DNA of 64,000 nt from Bidens hawaiensis (GCA_021521415.1 JAIQDT010005496.1:121009-185008); one strand, 5' to 3'. Counted from the stretch's first letter, positions 33,642-45,410 are shown. Numbers and translations are program-made. The notes: generated from the letters alone by a model not told the origin.

Positions 33642-35935
33642 TGTAACATCCTAAAATTTTTATATTGATAAATAAAAGAAAGTTATGTTTAGTAAATTCA
33701 CGTTTTAGTTATTTAATGTCGAGTAAGGAACGGGTCTTGGGCTTAGTTATTTTATGAACTCGGCCTGTCTCGACCCGTAGGAAGCCAACCCGAGCCTAAC
33801 CAAACCCGTAGTATATAAACGAAAGTTCTTGACACTTCCACCATTTTTCACCATCTTCCTTCACTTACACCCACCCAAACACTCTCATTTCTAGAGAGAG
33901 AAGCTAGAGAGAGAAAGTTCTCAAATCACAAATCCGAGTCCACAATCTTGTTCCTAATCGTTTTTGGTAAGTCCCTCTCGAAAATCATCCGTTTTCATAA
34001 CCATTTTCGACCTCAAATCGAGCAAAAACTCCCATTTTCGTAACTTGAGTTTTCGGGTCAAAAACCGCCTTGTTTTGGTGTCAAAATGCAAGCTTTTGTG
34101 TTTAAAAGTACTAGGAATCGATAGCCCTTTCAATCCCGAGCATTTCCATGTCAAAAACTTCGATTTTGGGTCAAAAATCTGGAAAATCTGGAAAACCCGT
34201 GGGTTTCTCCGTCGCCCAGCTTGAAGGAGTCGAATCAGACTCATTCGATCGAACCAGTCGATCGAATCAGTCCATTCGATCGAATGCGTAGATCGAACAA
34301 GTCCAGTCGACCGAATAGGGAAGCAACCGAATGGTCTCCAACTCATTCGATCGAATGAGTTTTGTATTCGATCGAATGAGTGTTGTATTCGATCGAACGT
34401 GTTCCTATTCGATCGAACGTGTTCCTGTTTGATCGAACGTGTTCCTATTCGATCGAACGTGTTGTATTCGATCGAACGTGTTCCTATTCGATCGAACGTG
34501 TTCCTATTCGATCGAATCAAGCCAGAACCAAGCTGTTTCCAAGTTCGCCTAAGGTTTAACTTCGCCTGAAGCGAAGTTCGTCTATAAAATAAACTAAAAA
34601 CCTAATGGAAAATGTGTTAAGGCAGTTATCGAAAATAAAATTTTTCCAAGCTGACCTGGCAGCTTAACCCCAGCCAGGGGCTCTGCCCCTTGGACCCCGC
34701 TAGGGGCTGCCGCCCCTAGAACCCCGCTGCCAGGGGCGCTGCCCCCGGACCCCCGTTCGTTGTGGGTCATATATAGATAGAAATACAAACGAGTAGCAGT
34801 AGTTAATTGATATGTGTAAATATTATACAGTTAGCCGAGCCCAGTTAAAGAAAGGAATTACGATCAACGGCGAGCGTAACAGGATCCAGGTGAGTTTCTA
34901 GCCCCATTCCTTGTTATGTTTTCGGGGCTGTGTGCATACTTGATGTGTTGTTAATACATTTATCCAAAGTGATAAGTGTATGCCATAGGTGATATATGTG
35001 ATATGTATGAATGATTGCTTGATGGTTCGTGAACGATCTTCGGATATTGCACGTACTGTCAGGTTGTAACGTTATAAATATGGCAAGTATGATATGTATG
35101 TTTATGTGTATGAACGTAAGAAAGTTAATAAAAGAAGGAAATGACGGTTGTATGGTTGTATGGTTACGAAAGGGGTACCGAGCCCTAATAATACTCGAGG
35201 TATGATGTATGGTTGTATGGTAACGAAGAGGGAATCGAACCCTACTAATATTCGAAAACATGGGACCAGACCCTAATAATATCTGTGATGTTAGGGACCA
35301 GACCCTAATAATATCTGTGATGTTAGGGACCAGACCCTCATAATATCTGTGATGATAGGGACCAGACCCTTATAATATCTGTGATGTTAGGGACCAGACC
35401 CTTATAATATCTGTGATGTTAGGGACCAGACCCTTATAATATCTGTGAGGTTATAGGGCGAAAGGCTCTTTAAAACGTATGATTATGAATGTAAAGAAAG
35501 TATGTAAGTAAGAAAGAAAGTATGTAAGTAAGAATGAAGGTATGAGTACTTATGTGTGTATGAAAGAAAGTTATGAGGTTAAGTACGTATGTATGTAACA
35601 AGGTATTGTATGGTAGTGTATGATTAACTAGAACTCACTCAGCGTAGCTGACTTTTAGTATGCACGCAGGTGAGTAGGATGAGACAGCTGGCTTGAGTGG
35701 AGGACACATGGCAGAAGACTAAAGCCTGGCATCTGAAGATCCGATATGTTTTATAAGTTACGTTTTGATTTTGAAAGACAAGAGGAATGTTTAAAGACAT
35801 GATTATGAATTGATATGTAATGTTTTATGAAAGTTTTATATTCCGCGTAAAGTTTTTAATTAACTCTGATATTTAGAACTGTGTTTATGAGTAAATCCAA
35901 CACGAAAGTAGGGTTACCGGTAACGGGGCCTTACA
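33642..35935 (+). mobile_element. 3' LTR of H, 2294 bp, complete
   Basis: TGTAACATCC to GGGGCCTTACA. TATA at 33812-33819; donor-like GGTAAGT at 33966-33972; palindrome array about 34241-34521; GC-rich block about 34669-34756; 32 bp repeats about 35261-35456. It is followed by the GTGGG target duplication, so this end is a genuine integration end. Confidence 0.95.
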
Positions 35936-37480
35936 GTGGGGATGCCAGTTGCTTCAGGATTGCTGCTTCATTCGTGGCAGAGTACCTTATTTGGAAATAG
36001 TTTGCTGATCGCGTTTGAATGGTAGAGCGTGGAACACGACTCACGAGGCATATCGTAAATTTACTAGGGGTGTCTGTTCCAATTAATTAATTTATTTTTA
36101 ATTTTTGCTTTATTTTATTTGTAATTTCATTTTTCTCACATTGAGGACAATTTGAAATTTAAGTGTGGGGATGAGAAACTAACGTTTTTTTTTTAAAAAA
36201 AATGGAAAATGATAGAAAAATTAGAGATTGGTTTTTCAAAACTACTATTATATATAAGATATAAAAATATGGAAAACACACTCAATTTGCAATGTGTTGG
36301 GAGACCCAACCGACCTTGAAAGGTTTTCTGAAATTGTTATTAAATATACCTAATAAATCACGAAGATTCGTGGGTGCCCATTTTAGGAGAAGCGGCAAAG
36401 CAAAAATTCGATAGGGTATTTAAATATTACCGTAATCCGACAACTTTCATGTGGTGGGAATAAGATGAATTTTAAAAACAGTGCACCACTATGTTTTATG
36501 AAAGTAAATTAAGAGTGGTTGTGTCCCGCAATTTTCACTTTTTATACGAGTGTTAGAGAATAGTTATATTAGAAGATGCCTAAGAGCACAAAAGAAAAAA
36601 AGAATAAAAAAGAAAAAGAAAAAAAAGTATGTTTTGAAAGTGTATTCAAAGAAGTTGGTCTGAAAGACAAAGAAAAAGAAAGTTATATATTGCAAAAATG
36701 TCAAAGAAGCATTCTCTAAAATAGAAAAAGAGGCCAAATGTGAACATACTAGACGAGCCGAGAGCTTTCGCGTTTCCTTGGGGATAGTGACTCAGAGTGT
36801 ATGCTATTGGGGCTTGATGTTTATCTTATGGAATACATAGGATGAAGTCCAATCATACTTAAGGCATGCTCGTATGACCTTCATATGACCATTCATAAAT
36901 CAAAGTCCACCTAAATTGACATTGGTTCCTAGCATTAAAGAGTTCTTGTCTTACGGTGATAGGTAACCAGTTTGTTTGACCCTAGTTTGAAATGCTTGAG
37001 TTGGGGTAGGTCTAGTCACGACTTCCAGAGTATGGCACCCATAATTTGATTGACGCACTTAAAGATAATGATTAATGCAATAGGCGGCCTGATAAGTTGG
37101 TGGCTGGATTTAAGTGGATAACAATATCCGCAATCGCGGTTTTCGCGTTTATAAGTTTAATAATTAAAGAAACCTAAATGTTTAGAAAGTCAATTTTCTG
37201 ATTATGATTTCATTGCAAAGTACTTTTGCAGGGACAAAAAAGGTTTAAGTGTGGTGATATTTGAAAAGGGAAAATTTATATATAAATCCTATAATTATTT
37301 CTACACTTTTGAGTAGCATTTGAGCTATTTTTTATTTAATTGTACTTTAATTTGGGTCATATTTAGTTTTAAAAGTTTCATGATTAAACGAGTTAATCGG
37401 AGTGCTTTCATTAAGGTTGAACCGTGTGAAATCAAAACATACTTTTATTTTTAATTTTATTGAAACCCGATTCTTAGAAA
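35936..37480 (+). mobile_element. Element D, 3' non-coding part
   Basis: Continues element D after the composite insertion. It matches, inverted, about 60300-61740 of element E: AAGTGTGGGGATG boxes (35933-35948 across the site, 36160-36175), a GATAGAAAAATTAGAGATTGG stretch (36209-), and a polypurine-like GTTTAAGTGTGGTGATATTT at 37240-37262 that would adjoin a 3' LTR. No coding sequence. Where D ends on the right is not clear. Confidence 0.6.
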
Positions 37481-37526
37481 ATGATACGTGTATCATATGA
37501 TACCTATATTACTACTTATGATCAAC

Positions 37527-37583
<57 letters not shown>
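37527..37583. repeat. (AAT)n microsatellite
   Basis: About 57 bp of uninterrupted AAT/TAA units. Confidence 0.95.
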
Positions 37584-37587
<4 letters not shown>

Positions 37588-37811
37588 TGCATTATAAGAA
37601 TCAAAATATTTGGAAGTCAATTACACGCACGAGCACAGTAGGCAAAATACGGGTAAAGTTAAATTACAAAGGACAACAAAAATGAGAAGGGTGAGAAGGA
37701 ATCTAATCTATTGATCTTAGATTTGAATGATGGAAATTAATTTAAGAAAATAAATTGATGAAAATGGCATAAATGTAATAACCCACTTTTGTTGACTTTC
37801 TCTTTTCACAT

Positions 37812-38840
37812 TGTTGAGTCAGATATTTGCTAAGGAAGATTGGAATCTTCTCAACCTCCTCTGGAAATCAGCTAAGTATGGACTTCGAGCAAGCTTGGAC
37901 GATCGGGCATGGTTTACTACCTCGAGCAAAGTCTTCAGAACCATTTGTGGTTAATTCTCCTAAGTGAAGGCTTCGACCAAGCTACACTTCAACGAGCAAG
38001 AGTGTTCTTCTATCGAGTATGGATTGCCAATCGAGCAAACAACTTGATCATTCAAGTCTTAACCAAGTGTTACGGGCACAGGATGTCCGAGCACATGGTG
38101 ACGAGGGTGGATGCAATAAGAAGATGTCATATGCTCCAAGCATGGACTACGAGCATGGTTCAATCTCCCGAGCAAGATTTATATCCGAGCATGCTAAAGA
38201 TTGCTAAATAAGTCTTAAGACAAGATTGAAGGCATCAAGAAGAATGAGCTTGCTCGATGGACTAGTTCGAGCAAAGCAAGGATGAGTCAAGAAGAATGAA
38301 GTCTGCTAGAGGAGAATATTTCTTTGAAAATGTTCTAAGTAAAGTATGTACAAAGACACTCATCTAGCATACCTAGCATAGTGAGTCTGCTCGAGCAAGA
38401 TGCTTATCATGCTCGAAGACTCTTACACTTGTATTTGTTTTTGTCTTTCATTATGTAATAATTAGGGATTCTAGAAGGAATGTTAGGGTCTATAAATAGG
38501 GTCCTAGGTTTCCATTTAGGGAGTCGGGATGCACGGAATACGAGAAACATTCCTACGAATATTCATTTTGTCTCCTCGTACATCCGCCGCCGTTTTCACG
38601 AAACCCTTGACATTCCTTTCACTGTTTCATTGAATGATGTATTAAATACAGTGAATCTTTATCTTTGAATCTCTCTTTACTGATTATCATTTATTGTTTC
38701 GTTTGTTATTATATCACGCCTTCACTCCCATCCGTTGGATATCCTGATTCTGCAGGGATATTCAATAGGCCTTTGGGTTATTGAGTTTGTGTGTTCTTGT
38801 TAACCTTATTAAGGTTTGCACCAGATTCTCGGTCCTGACA
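37812..38840 (+). mobile_element. 5' LTR of Copia-type element, 1029 bp
   Basis: TGTTGAGTCAGATATTTGC to GGTCCTGACA. It contains many GAGCA/CTCGA motifs, a possible TATA (tataaatag) at 38492-38500, and a CA-rich leader after it. The LTRs differ by a few substitutions and small indels, so the insertion is older than that of H. Confidence 0.9.
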
Positions 38841-38842
38841 AG

Positions 38843-38854
38843 TGGTATCAGAGC
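38843..38854 (+). other. Primer-binding site of Copia-type element
   Basis: TGGTATCAGAGC two bases after the LTR end; initiator tRNA-Met type. Confidence 0.92.
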
Positions 38855-38948
38855 TTTGGAAGCTCGCTGAAGACCATGGGACTGAAGGTTTGTGATAAAG
38901 CTTGAAGCTTTACTGTGTTTGACTGCTTGAAAGGTCAGATCTGCTGAA

Positions 38949-39747
38949 ATGGAAGACCAGGAACTATCTAAGAACAAGATTCCAAGACTTGAAAATGTCT
39001 GACTTTGACCTAAACAAGAAACTGTTATCTTCATTGTTTGGTGAATTGTACACATCCAGCAAATTTATCAAGGAAAAAGCCAATTTTCCCAACTTTAAGT
39101 TGGATGATGTGTTAGCCTTCCTAAAAGCTGCTGAGCATGAGATAATTGAGAATCACATGATCAGAGAGGATAAGCCTAACTTCCCAATGACAAATGCTCT
39201 TGTAGCACCAATGGGAAATCTCTCTGCCAAGAACCAGCAACAACCAATTAGTGAAGAACCAGCTGAAACAAGCTCGGTGTGTGGAGGAAGTCAGTCAAGG
39301 TTCAACATACAAATGATAGAGGATGACACCATCTCATGAGCAAGTGGACACCCTCCGTACATGCCAAGCAATTCAAGCCATGGAGAAGACTATCAAGCTC
39401 TATTTTCTATGTTCACTGATTCATATCATGCCTTTATGGCCAAGAACCTGATCAACACAAGCATTACGCAGGAAGATCTTGAGAAAATTGATGCAGATGC
39501 ATTAGAAGATATGTATATCAAAAGGCAGGCTGCAATGTTAGCTGTGAGAAGCAAGAGGTTGTACAACAGGACAGGAAGAACAAGCTTCTCTGGATCTAAT
39601 GAAAGAATAGGGTTTGACAAATCAAAAGCCATCTGCTACAACTATCAGCAACCTGGACACTTCGCCAGAGAATGTAACCAGCCCAAGCAAGTGGGAAATC
39701 AAGTGAATCAGAATCAGTTCTACCAAAATCAGAACCAAAATTTCTAG
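38949..39747 (+). pseudogene. Copia-type Gag core, broken
   Basis: An ATG at 38949 opens for only 17 codons. The next frame (38989-39339) carries a short Gag remnant (SDFDLNKKLLSSLFGELY), ends at a TGA, and reopens as 39361-39747. There a CCHC knuckle is visible near 39635-39676 but reads CYNYQQPGHFAREC: the second Cys is Tyr, so zinc binding is probably lost. The usual N-terminal Gag core seems largely deleted. A Gln/Asn-rich tail follows. Confidence 0.7.
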
Positions 39748-39954
39748 AATCAGAGAAACCAAATGGTCAACCAAAATCCCTATCAACAATAGAATAGACC
39801 TCAACAACAGTTCAAGTCTCAAAGACATAACCAACTACAGATTCAAAACAATCAGAATAGAGGAAACCCAAATGATGTGAATCAAGTGAGGGATCAAGGA
39901 AATGTTGCTGTCACAAGGGTACCACAAGATGGGATTTTGACTGGAGCAACCATG

Positions 39955-41674
39955 CGGCAGAGATGGAAAAAGCAAACGTTGCTTTCATGGCCAGGGTGCA
40001 GGATAAAGCAGAATCGTCAAATTCACAGGTACATTCTGACATCTCTATTTCTGATCTTCATTTAACTATTGATGAGCTGAATCAGGAGATAGGAAAGTGG
40101 AAGTCAGAATGTGGGAGAAAAGAAGCTTTTCTAAATGTGTATGAGACAAGTGAAGCAAATTATGAAAACTAGATCAAAAGCTTAGAAGAAGATTGTATGC
40201 AAGCATACAGGACTCAATCAAGAATGACTGTTGAGATTGAGGGACTGAAGAAGATGTATGCTAATGAGAACCTTAAGAATGCTGAACTGATAATTCAAAT
40301 GGAATTTTTGAAGAATTTGGCGTCTACTGGAAATATAGTTGGATACGTGGACAAAATAACTGATGAAGAGAAATACAAGAAGGTGCAACCACCTTTTTGT
40401 GACAGTTATCCGTTGAGAGTAGACAAAGAGAGCAGAAATGAATATTTGAAGCAATTCAAGAATGTATTTGAAGACAGACTTGAATTTGTGAAACAGTATG
40501 AAGATGTAATTGTTGACAAAAAGGGAGAGTTTGCTGTGAAACAGACTGAGAAGCCAGAGGAAAAGGAAGTAAAGAAGAAATGGAGTGAATACTCTAGTGA
40601 GGGGAGTACATGCAGCTGTTGCAGCACCAAATCATCAAAAGGCAAGAAAAAGAAGAAGGGATCAAACAAAAAGAAGGATGAAAAGATTCCAATGTTGCCA
40701 AAGATAACTCCCAAGATGAAGAAAAAATTTGAAAAGATGAGAAGAGAGCATGTAGTGTTTGATATGTGTGCCAGACCTCAATCAGAAATCAAGAAAGGAA
40801 TGATGTACCAAAGAAATCTTCATATGATCAAACCCATCCTCTAATCTATCAAGTTTTCTCTAATCATGAACTGTTTGATATTGGGGATGTGGATTATGTG
40901 CCAATGAGAAGATTTGCTGATGAACAAGAAGGAAACTCTTCAAGATCACCATCTAAAGTGAAGCCAATTGTGTTTGTCAAAGAGAAATATCATCTAGTGC
41001 CTGATGTGAATAAGCCAATCAAGATGGATTTCAGCAACTCCTTGTGCCCAAAGACATCCCTAGGTTTTGAATTTCCCAAGCCAAGTGATAGAATCAAAGA
41101 CAAGCAACTGCTTGAGGATATGGGAAGTTATGCCAAGGTGTGGTGCAAGAAATGTGATGCTTACGGACATCACACTGATTCCTGCTGGTTTGAGGAAGAT
41201 GAGTTTGTTGTGCCGGATGTTGTTTGTGGATTTGATATGAAGGGATACAAACAGATGTATCAAAAGTATTTGAATGAAGAGGAGGACACCACCGGTGAAG
41301 AAGAGAGAAAGTCATGTTTAGAGAAGAGATTGAAGCAGGTTCAGAAAATCAGAGATGATTCAAAAGGATCAAGCAAACCAGTGAAGAACAAAAGGTCAAA
41401 TGACAAAGGAAAAGCCAAAATGAGACCTGGTGTTCTTAATGGTGATGAGAAGTTCTTGATGAAGCAAGGGTTTGAACCAAGAGGGTTTCAGTGGAAAACA
41501 AAGAAGGAGTTAAATGAAAGGAAAGACTGTGTGATTGATCAGATTGAGAACAACATTAAGTCACCAGTTGTGTCAGTTGGGTTAGACTTAGACTCAGATG
41601 AAGAATGTGAAGTAGTCTATGAAGATCCACTTCCACTTCCAGTTCCAACTCCTGATGAATCTCCAAGGAGATAG
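39955..41674 (+). pseudogene. Long Gag tail of Copia-type element, coiled-coil and second CCHC
   Basis: Open stretches 39963-40172, 40197-40844 and 40766-41674 form one ancestral frame, broken by a stop at 40170 and a frameshift around 40800-40830. It has a predicted coiled-coil (LNQEIGKWKSECGRKEAF, EIEGLKKMYANENLKNAEL), a Lys/Ser-rich segment with CSCCSTKSSKGKKKKK, then WCKKCDAYGHHTDSCW (about 41140-41190), a CX2CX4HX4C knuckle. An acidic Pro-rich end closes it before the 3' LTR. Such extended tails follow the Gag knuckle in composite-family Copia elements. Function is unknown, possibly RNA binding or particle assembly. Confidence 0.65.
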
Positions 41675-41905
41675 CAGCATGAAGACTTAATGATGATCAC
41701 TTTAATTCTGTTTTATCTTTGTAAGTTTATTTTATTTGTAATTGAAATGTAAAATTTGATATGTATTGCCCAAGTGGCAGAATTCCGTTATGTAACGAAA
41801 TGATATTTAGCCTAAAATTGATTATCATTAGAAGGCTGATACATGTGTAACTATATGCAGGTGTGTTTTTGGTGCATCTGAGAATGTTTTAATCTAGGGG
41901 GAGAT
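41675..41905 (+). other. 3' untranslated region and polypurine tract of Copia-type element
   Basis: Non-coding; ends with CTAGGGGGAGAT immediately before the TGTTGAG start of the 3' LTR. Confidence 0.85.
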
Positions 41906-42938
41906 TGTTGAGTCGGATATTTGCTAAGGAAGATTGAAATCTTCTCAACCTCTTCTGGAAATCAGCTAAGTATGGACTTCGAGCAAGCTTGGACGATCGA
42001 GCATGGTTTACTACCTCGAGCATGGTCTTCAGAACCATTTGTGGTTAATTCTTCTAAGTGTTAAGGTTTCGAGCAAGCTACACTTCAACGAGCAAGAGTG
42101 TTCTTCTATCGAGTATGGATTGCCAATCGAGCAAACAACTTGATCATTCAAGTCTTAACCAAGTGTTACGGGCACAGGATGTCCGAGCACATGGTGACGA
42201 GGGTGGATGCAATAAGAAGATGTCATATGCTCCAAGCATGGACTACGAGCATGGTTCAATCTCCCGAGCAAGATTTATATCCGAGCATGCTAAAGATTGC
42301 TAAATAAGTCTTAAGACAAGATTGAAGGCATCAAGAAGAATGGGCTTGCTCGATGGACTAGTTCGAGCAAAGCAAGGATGAGTCAAGAAGAATGAAGTCT
42401 GCTAGAGGAGAATATTTTCTTTGAAAATGTTCTAAGTAAAGTTTTCTCGAAGACACTCATCGAGCATACCTAGCATAGTGAGTATGCTCGAGCAACATGC
42501 TTATCATGCTCGAAGACTCTTACACTTGTATTTGTTTTTGTCTTTCATTATGTAATAATTAGGAATTCTAGAAGGAATGTCAGGGTCTATAAATAGGGTC
42601 CTAGGTTTCCAATTCGGGCAGTCGGGATGCACGGAATACGAGAAACATTCCAACGAATATTCATTTTGTCTCCTCGTACATCCGCCGCTGTTTTCACGAA
42701 ACCCTAGACATTCCTTTCATTGTTTCATTGAATGATGTATTAAATATAATGAATCTTTGTCTTTGAATCTATCTTTACTGATTATCATTTATTGTTTCAT
42801 TTTTTATTATATCACGCCTTCACTCCCATCTGTTGGATATCTTGATTCCGCCGGGATATTCAATAGGCCTTTGGGTTATTGAGTCTGTGTGTTCTTGTCA
42901 ACCTTATTAAGGTTTGCACCAGATTCTCGATCCTGACA
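41906..42938 (+). mobile_element. 3' LTR of Copia-type element, 1033 bp
   Basis: TGTTGAGTCGGATATTTGC to GATCCTGACA, followed by the CACAT duplication. Collinear with the 5' LTR with scattered substitutions. Confidence 0.9.
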
Positions 42939-43869
42939 CACATGCAAGGCACATGTCAATTCCCCCACCATTTTAAAACGTCCATAACTTTTAATGCAAA
43001 ATTGTTTTTAAAAAAAATTCACCATAATAACAAGCGTTTTTTATCTTTAATATGAGTACCATATTGTTATATATAAAAAAATAGTGAGTTTTTTATATTG
43101 TGTTATTGATTGTTCATTATGATTTTTAATTGGGTCTTTCTATGCATTGTGTTATAGATTTTGGTCATTGTGTTATCAATTGATACTCATATTCAAGATA
43201 GCAATTAAAACAGAGATTGTGTCATTGTATCTTTTTGTTTGTTATCGTGTCTTTGTGCTCATTATGTGTCTTACTACTTATCATTGTGTTTTAGTCATTG
43301 TGTATTATATTCTTGCCATTGTGTAATATGTAGTTTCCATTGTGTTTTACGTTTCAGGTCATTGTGTTATATGTATTCACCATTGTGTTTTACGTTTCGG
43401 GTCATTGTGTTATATGTATTCATCACTATGTATTACGTTTCATGTAATTGTGTAATATGTATTCATCATTGTGTTTTATGTATTAGATAATTTGTTATTT
43501 AATTATTATATTTACGTATTATTTTATTACACAACCATATATTAGCATTTAAATAAAATACAATGATGATTTGAAAGACACAATGACGAAAAAAACAATA
43601 ACAAACAGAAAGACACAAAGACGTGAAGAGACAATGACGAAAAGACACAATGATACAATGACGTAATTTTTTTTCATTTTTATATAACAAAGTAATACTC
43701 ATATTAAAGATAAAAAAAACGCTTGTTATTATGGTGATTTTATTTTAAAAAATAATGTTGCATGAAAAAGTTATGGATGTTTTAAAATGATGGGGGGATT
43801 GTTATGTGACTTACATGTGGAGAGAGAAAATATGTAGTATTACTTTTATACCCTTTTATCTTTGGTACC

Positions 43870-45392
43870 CACTTGACATATGCCAATCAACTATGGCTTC
43901 TCACACTTCTCATTTTTGTTGGCCATTGTAGAATAACTCGACCCGACAAAATACATGCATTTAATTCTTAGACTTTTTATTTTGATATTAGGCCCACATT
44001 AATTTGGTTTTGGGCTCTAAACTGAGGGAAGGAACCCTACGGATGGACTGTGGATCCTAATAAAAGAAAATAGATATCTTGGATGGTAAGGAATTGTGAG
44101 TACATAATATAAAAGGAGGCGGCATAATACAAAATAGAAAGAGAGACGAAAATAGACAATCGCAAGAGAGTAACAAGAAAATAGAGAAGGGGCACATACG
44201 TGTTGTTTCAACTAGAGAGCGTCCGGGTTTTAACATCTACTTAACCAAACACTGCTTTCTGGATTGAATTTATTAATATCTTTATGAATTCAATGTTTGA
44301 ACTTATATATTTTGGTTTGTTCTTTAGTATGATTGTTGGTTAACTGCCTAGCTACCAAGGTTTTTGATGAATACTTTGTGATTTGCGGATATTATCTTGG
44401 TTTTTGGATTTTATTATTGGATTAATACTAAAATAAATACACTTTTTACAAATGTTTTGATGTGTTTGCGTATATAGTTTTGATCTATTATTGATCTTTG
44501 TTCCACATGTGTCTTGTTGAATTCTCCTGTCATTTATAGATTCATGTTTAGGTCGCTTACTTTGTGTTTGTGATTATTTTATGGTTTTGCAAGACATAGT
44601 AATCCATGGGAACATTGGTTAGTGATTTGTTAGAGCTTTTTATTCTACCTATCTAGAGTCTGAGAGGTAATAGATAGTCGGGTTGTCATTGAGATTAGGT
44701 GTTTAGGCTAGAACACCCTAACATGAGGTTTCCTAGATGTCCCCAGTTTCATTGTAATTCTGTGTCTTATCAGTTGTTCTTAGGTTACCTCTTGCACTTT
44801 AGGGTGTATTGAAGTAGTGAGACTGACAGGTAATCTGTCTTTTAGTGTACTTTAGTATTGTTGGAGAGACTGACATGTAATCCGACCAATCGGTAAGTTT
44901 ACACGCCCCTTAAGGTTTCCTTTTAGATCACACCCGAAAAATGATCCGGGAACCACTAGGTTATCTAAGGGTGTCGTATTTTATGATCCCGATTCCATCA
45001 TAGTTTCCGTTGCCGAGAGAGATCCAAGTGTCACAAGTAGGATTCTAACCTAGGTAGTGTTTATCCTATTTTTGAGGTCGTCAAGATAATCGAGTTATAA
45101 CTTTGTTAGTGTCAGTGTAAGTGTTAGTTTTAGTTTAAGTATTCTTTAGTTTATAGTTTATAAATAAAAAACACTAAAATCAATTAAATCTAATTAATTA
45201 AGTTATTAATCAGAGTCTTGCTTAGGTCACTAGTTTCCTTTCTGTTCAATATCCCGGACTTCATTAGGCTTAACTATAGTTGATAGGTACACTTGCCTGT
45301 CTAGTGGTTTAGCATTAGGAGAGTCTAGGTTTATAAATTTAAAACTAGAGTGTCTAGGTTAGGTTATGTTTTTATAGATGCCTTTAGCACAT
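43870..45392 (+). mobile_element. Athila-type LTR, element F (left end approximate)
   Basis: The right part (about 44960-45392) matches, inverted, the LTR of element E at 63560-64000, including AGGTACACTTGCCTGTCTAG and AGAGTCTAGGTTTATAAAT. The end TAGCACATCA at 45383-45392 matches the CAGCACATCA end that adjoins the primer site in E. A TATA box (tataaaagg, 44108-44116) lies where expected. The primer site and gag that should follow are missing: about 20 bp after the LTR end come a MITE and then protease-region sequence, so the element has an internal deletion. Confidence 0.6.
44108..44116 (+). promoter_or_regulatory. TATA box of Athila-type LTR F
   Basis: TATAAAAGG, the best plant TATA match in this part of the window, followed by an A/G-rich leader. 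Confidence 0.5.
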
Positions 45393-45410
45393 CAGAACCT
45401 ATGAAACAAT

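Larger units (their letters stand above)
20838..35935. mobile_element. 15.1 kb composite retrotransposon insertion with TSD GTGGG
   Basis: The outer flanks are GTGGG at 20833-20837 and GTGGG at 35936-35940. Removing the insert and one GTGGG gives AAGTGTGGGGATGCC, and the homologous uninterrupted site in element E (61700-61735, minus) reads AAGTGTAGGGATGCC. So everything between is one insertion event or its derivative. From left it holds Cassandra (minus), chromovirus LTR and pol C (minus), a head-to-head junction at 26291-26300, and chromovirus H (plus). Both termini are U5 LTR ends (TGTAACAACC on the left, CCTTACA on the right). Confidence 0.85.
26300..35935 (+). mobile_element. Chromovirus H (Tekay/Del-like Ty3/Gypsy), near complete
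   Basis: 5' LTR (lacking its first 39 bp), primer site, leader, one gag-pol frame, polypurine tract and complete 3' LTR, about 9.6 kb. The two LTRs have the same length over the shared part (2255 bp) and I see no differences in the stretches compared, so the insertion is recent. The lost 39 bp lie in U3, upstream of the TATA box. Progeny cDNA takes U3 from the 3' LTR, so the copy may still be capable of autonomous transposition. Clade name is from protein motifs, the single frame, the Met primer and the C-terminal chromodomain-like tail. Confidence 0.93.
37812..42938 (+). mobile_element. Copia-type gag-only LTR element, 5127 bp, TSD CACAT
   Basis: Two LTRs (37812-38840 and 41906-42938), primer site at 38843, polypurine tract at about 41894-41905, and flanking 5 bp duplication CACAT (37807-37811 and 42939-42943). 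The interior carries only gag-like and Gag-tail sequence: no protease, integrase, RT or RNase H motif is present. It is a non-autonomous element of the type called TR-GAG, or a deletion derivative of an Asteraceae-style Copia element with a long Gag. Its own Gag is now broken. Confidence 0.88.
37766..43855. mobile_element. Mutator-like MITE, split by a Copia element
   Basis: The right part (42939-43855) and a 46 bp left tip (37766-37811) are the two ends of one fold-back element. Its long terminal inverted repeats run inwards for well over 100 bp. Matching blocks include CACATGCAAGGCACAT against CACATGTAAGTCACAT (reverse complement of the right end), CATTTTAAAACGTCCATAAC against CATTTTAAAACATCCATAAC, and ACCATAATAACAAGCG in both arms. 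The middle (43140-43500) is a low-complexity CATTGTGT-rich stretch. No transposase. Outer ends and a 9 bp duplication could not be fixed exactly. Confidence 0.7.

Noticed and set aside
38019..38211. Frames of 62-100 codons in the Copia LTR, repeated at 42058-42307
   Set aside because: They lie in both LTRs and differ by simple mutations; no motif, so LTR sequence and not genes.
43239..43490. Cys/Ser-rich 83-codon frame in the MITE
   Set aside because: Product of the CATTGTGT-type low-complexity repeat within the MITE.
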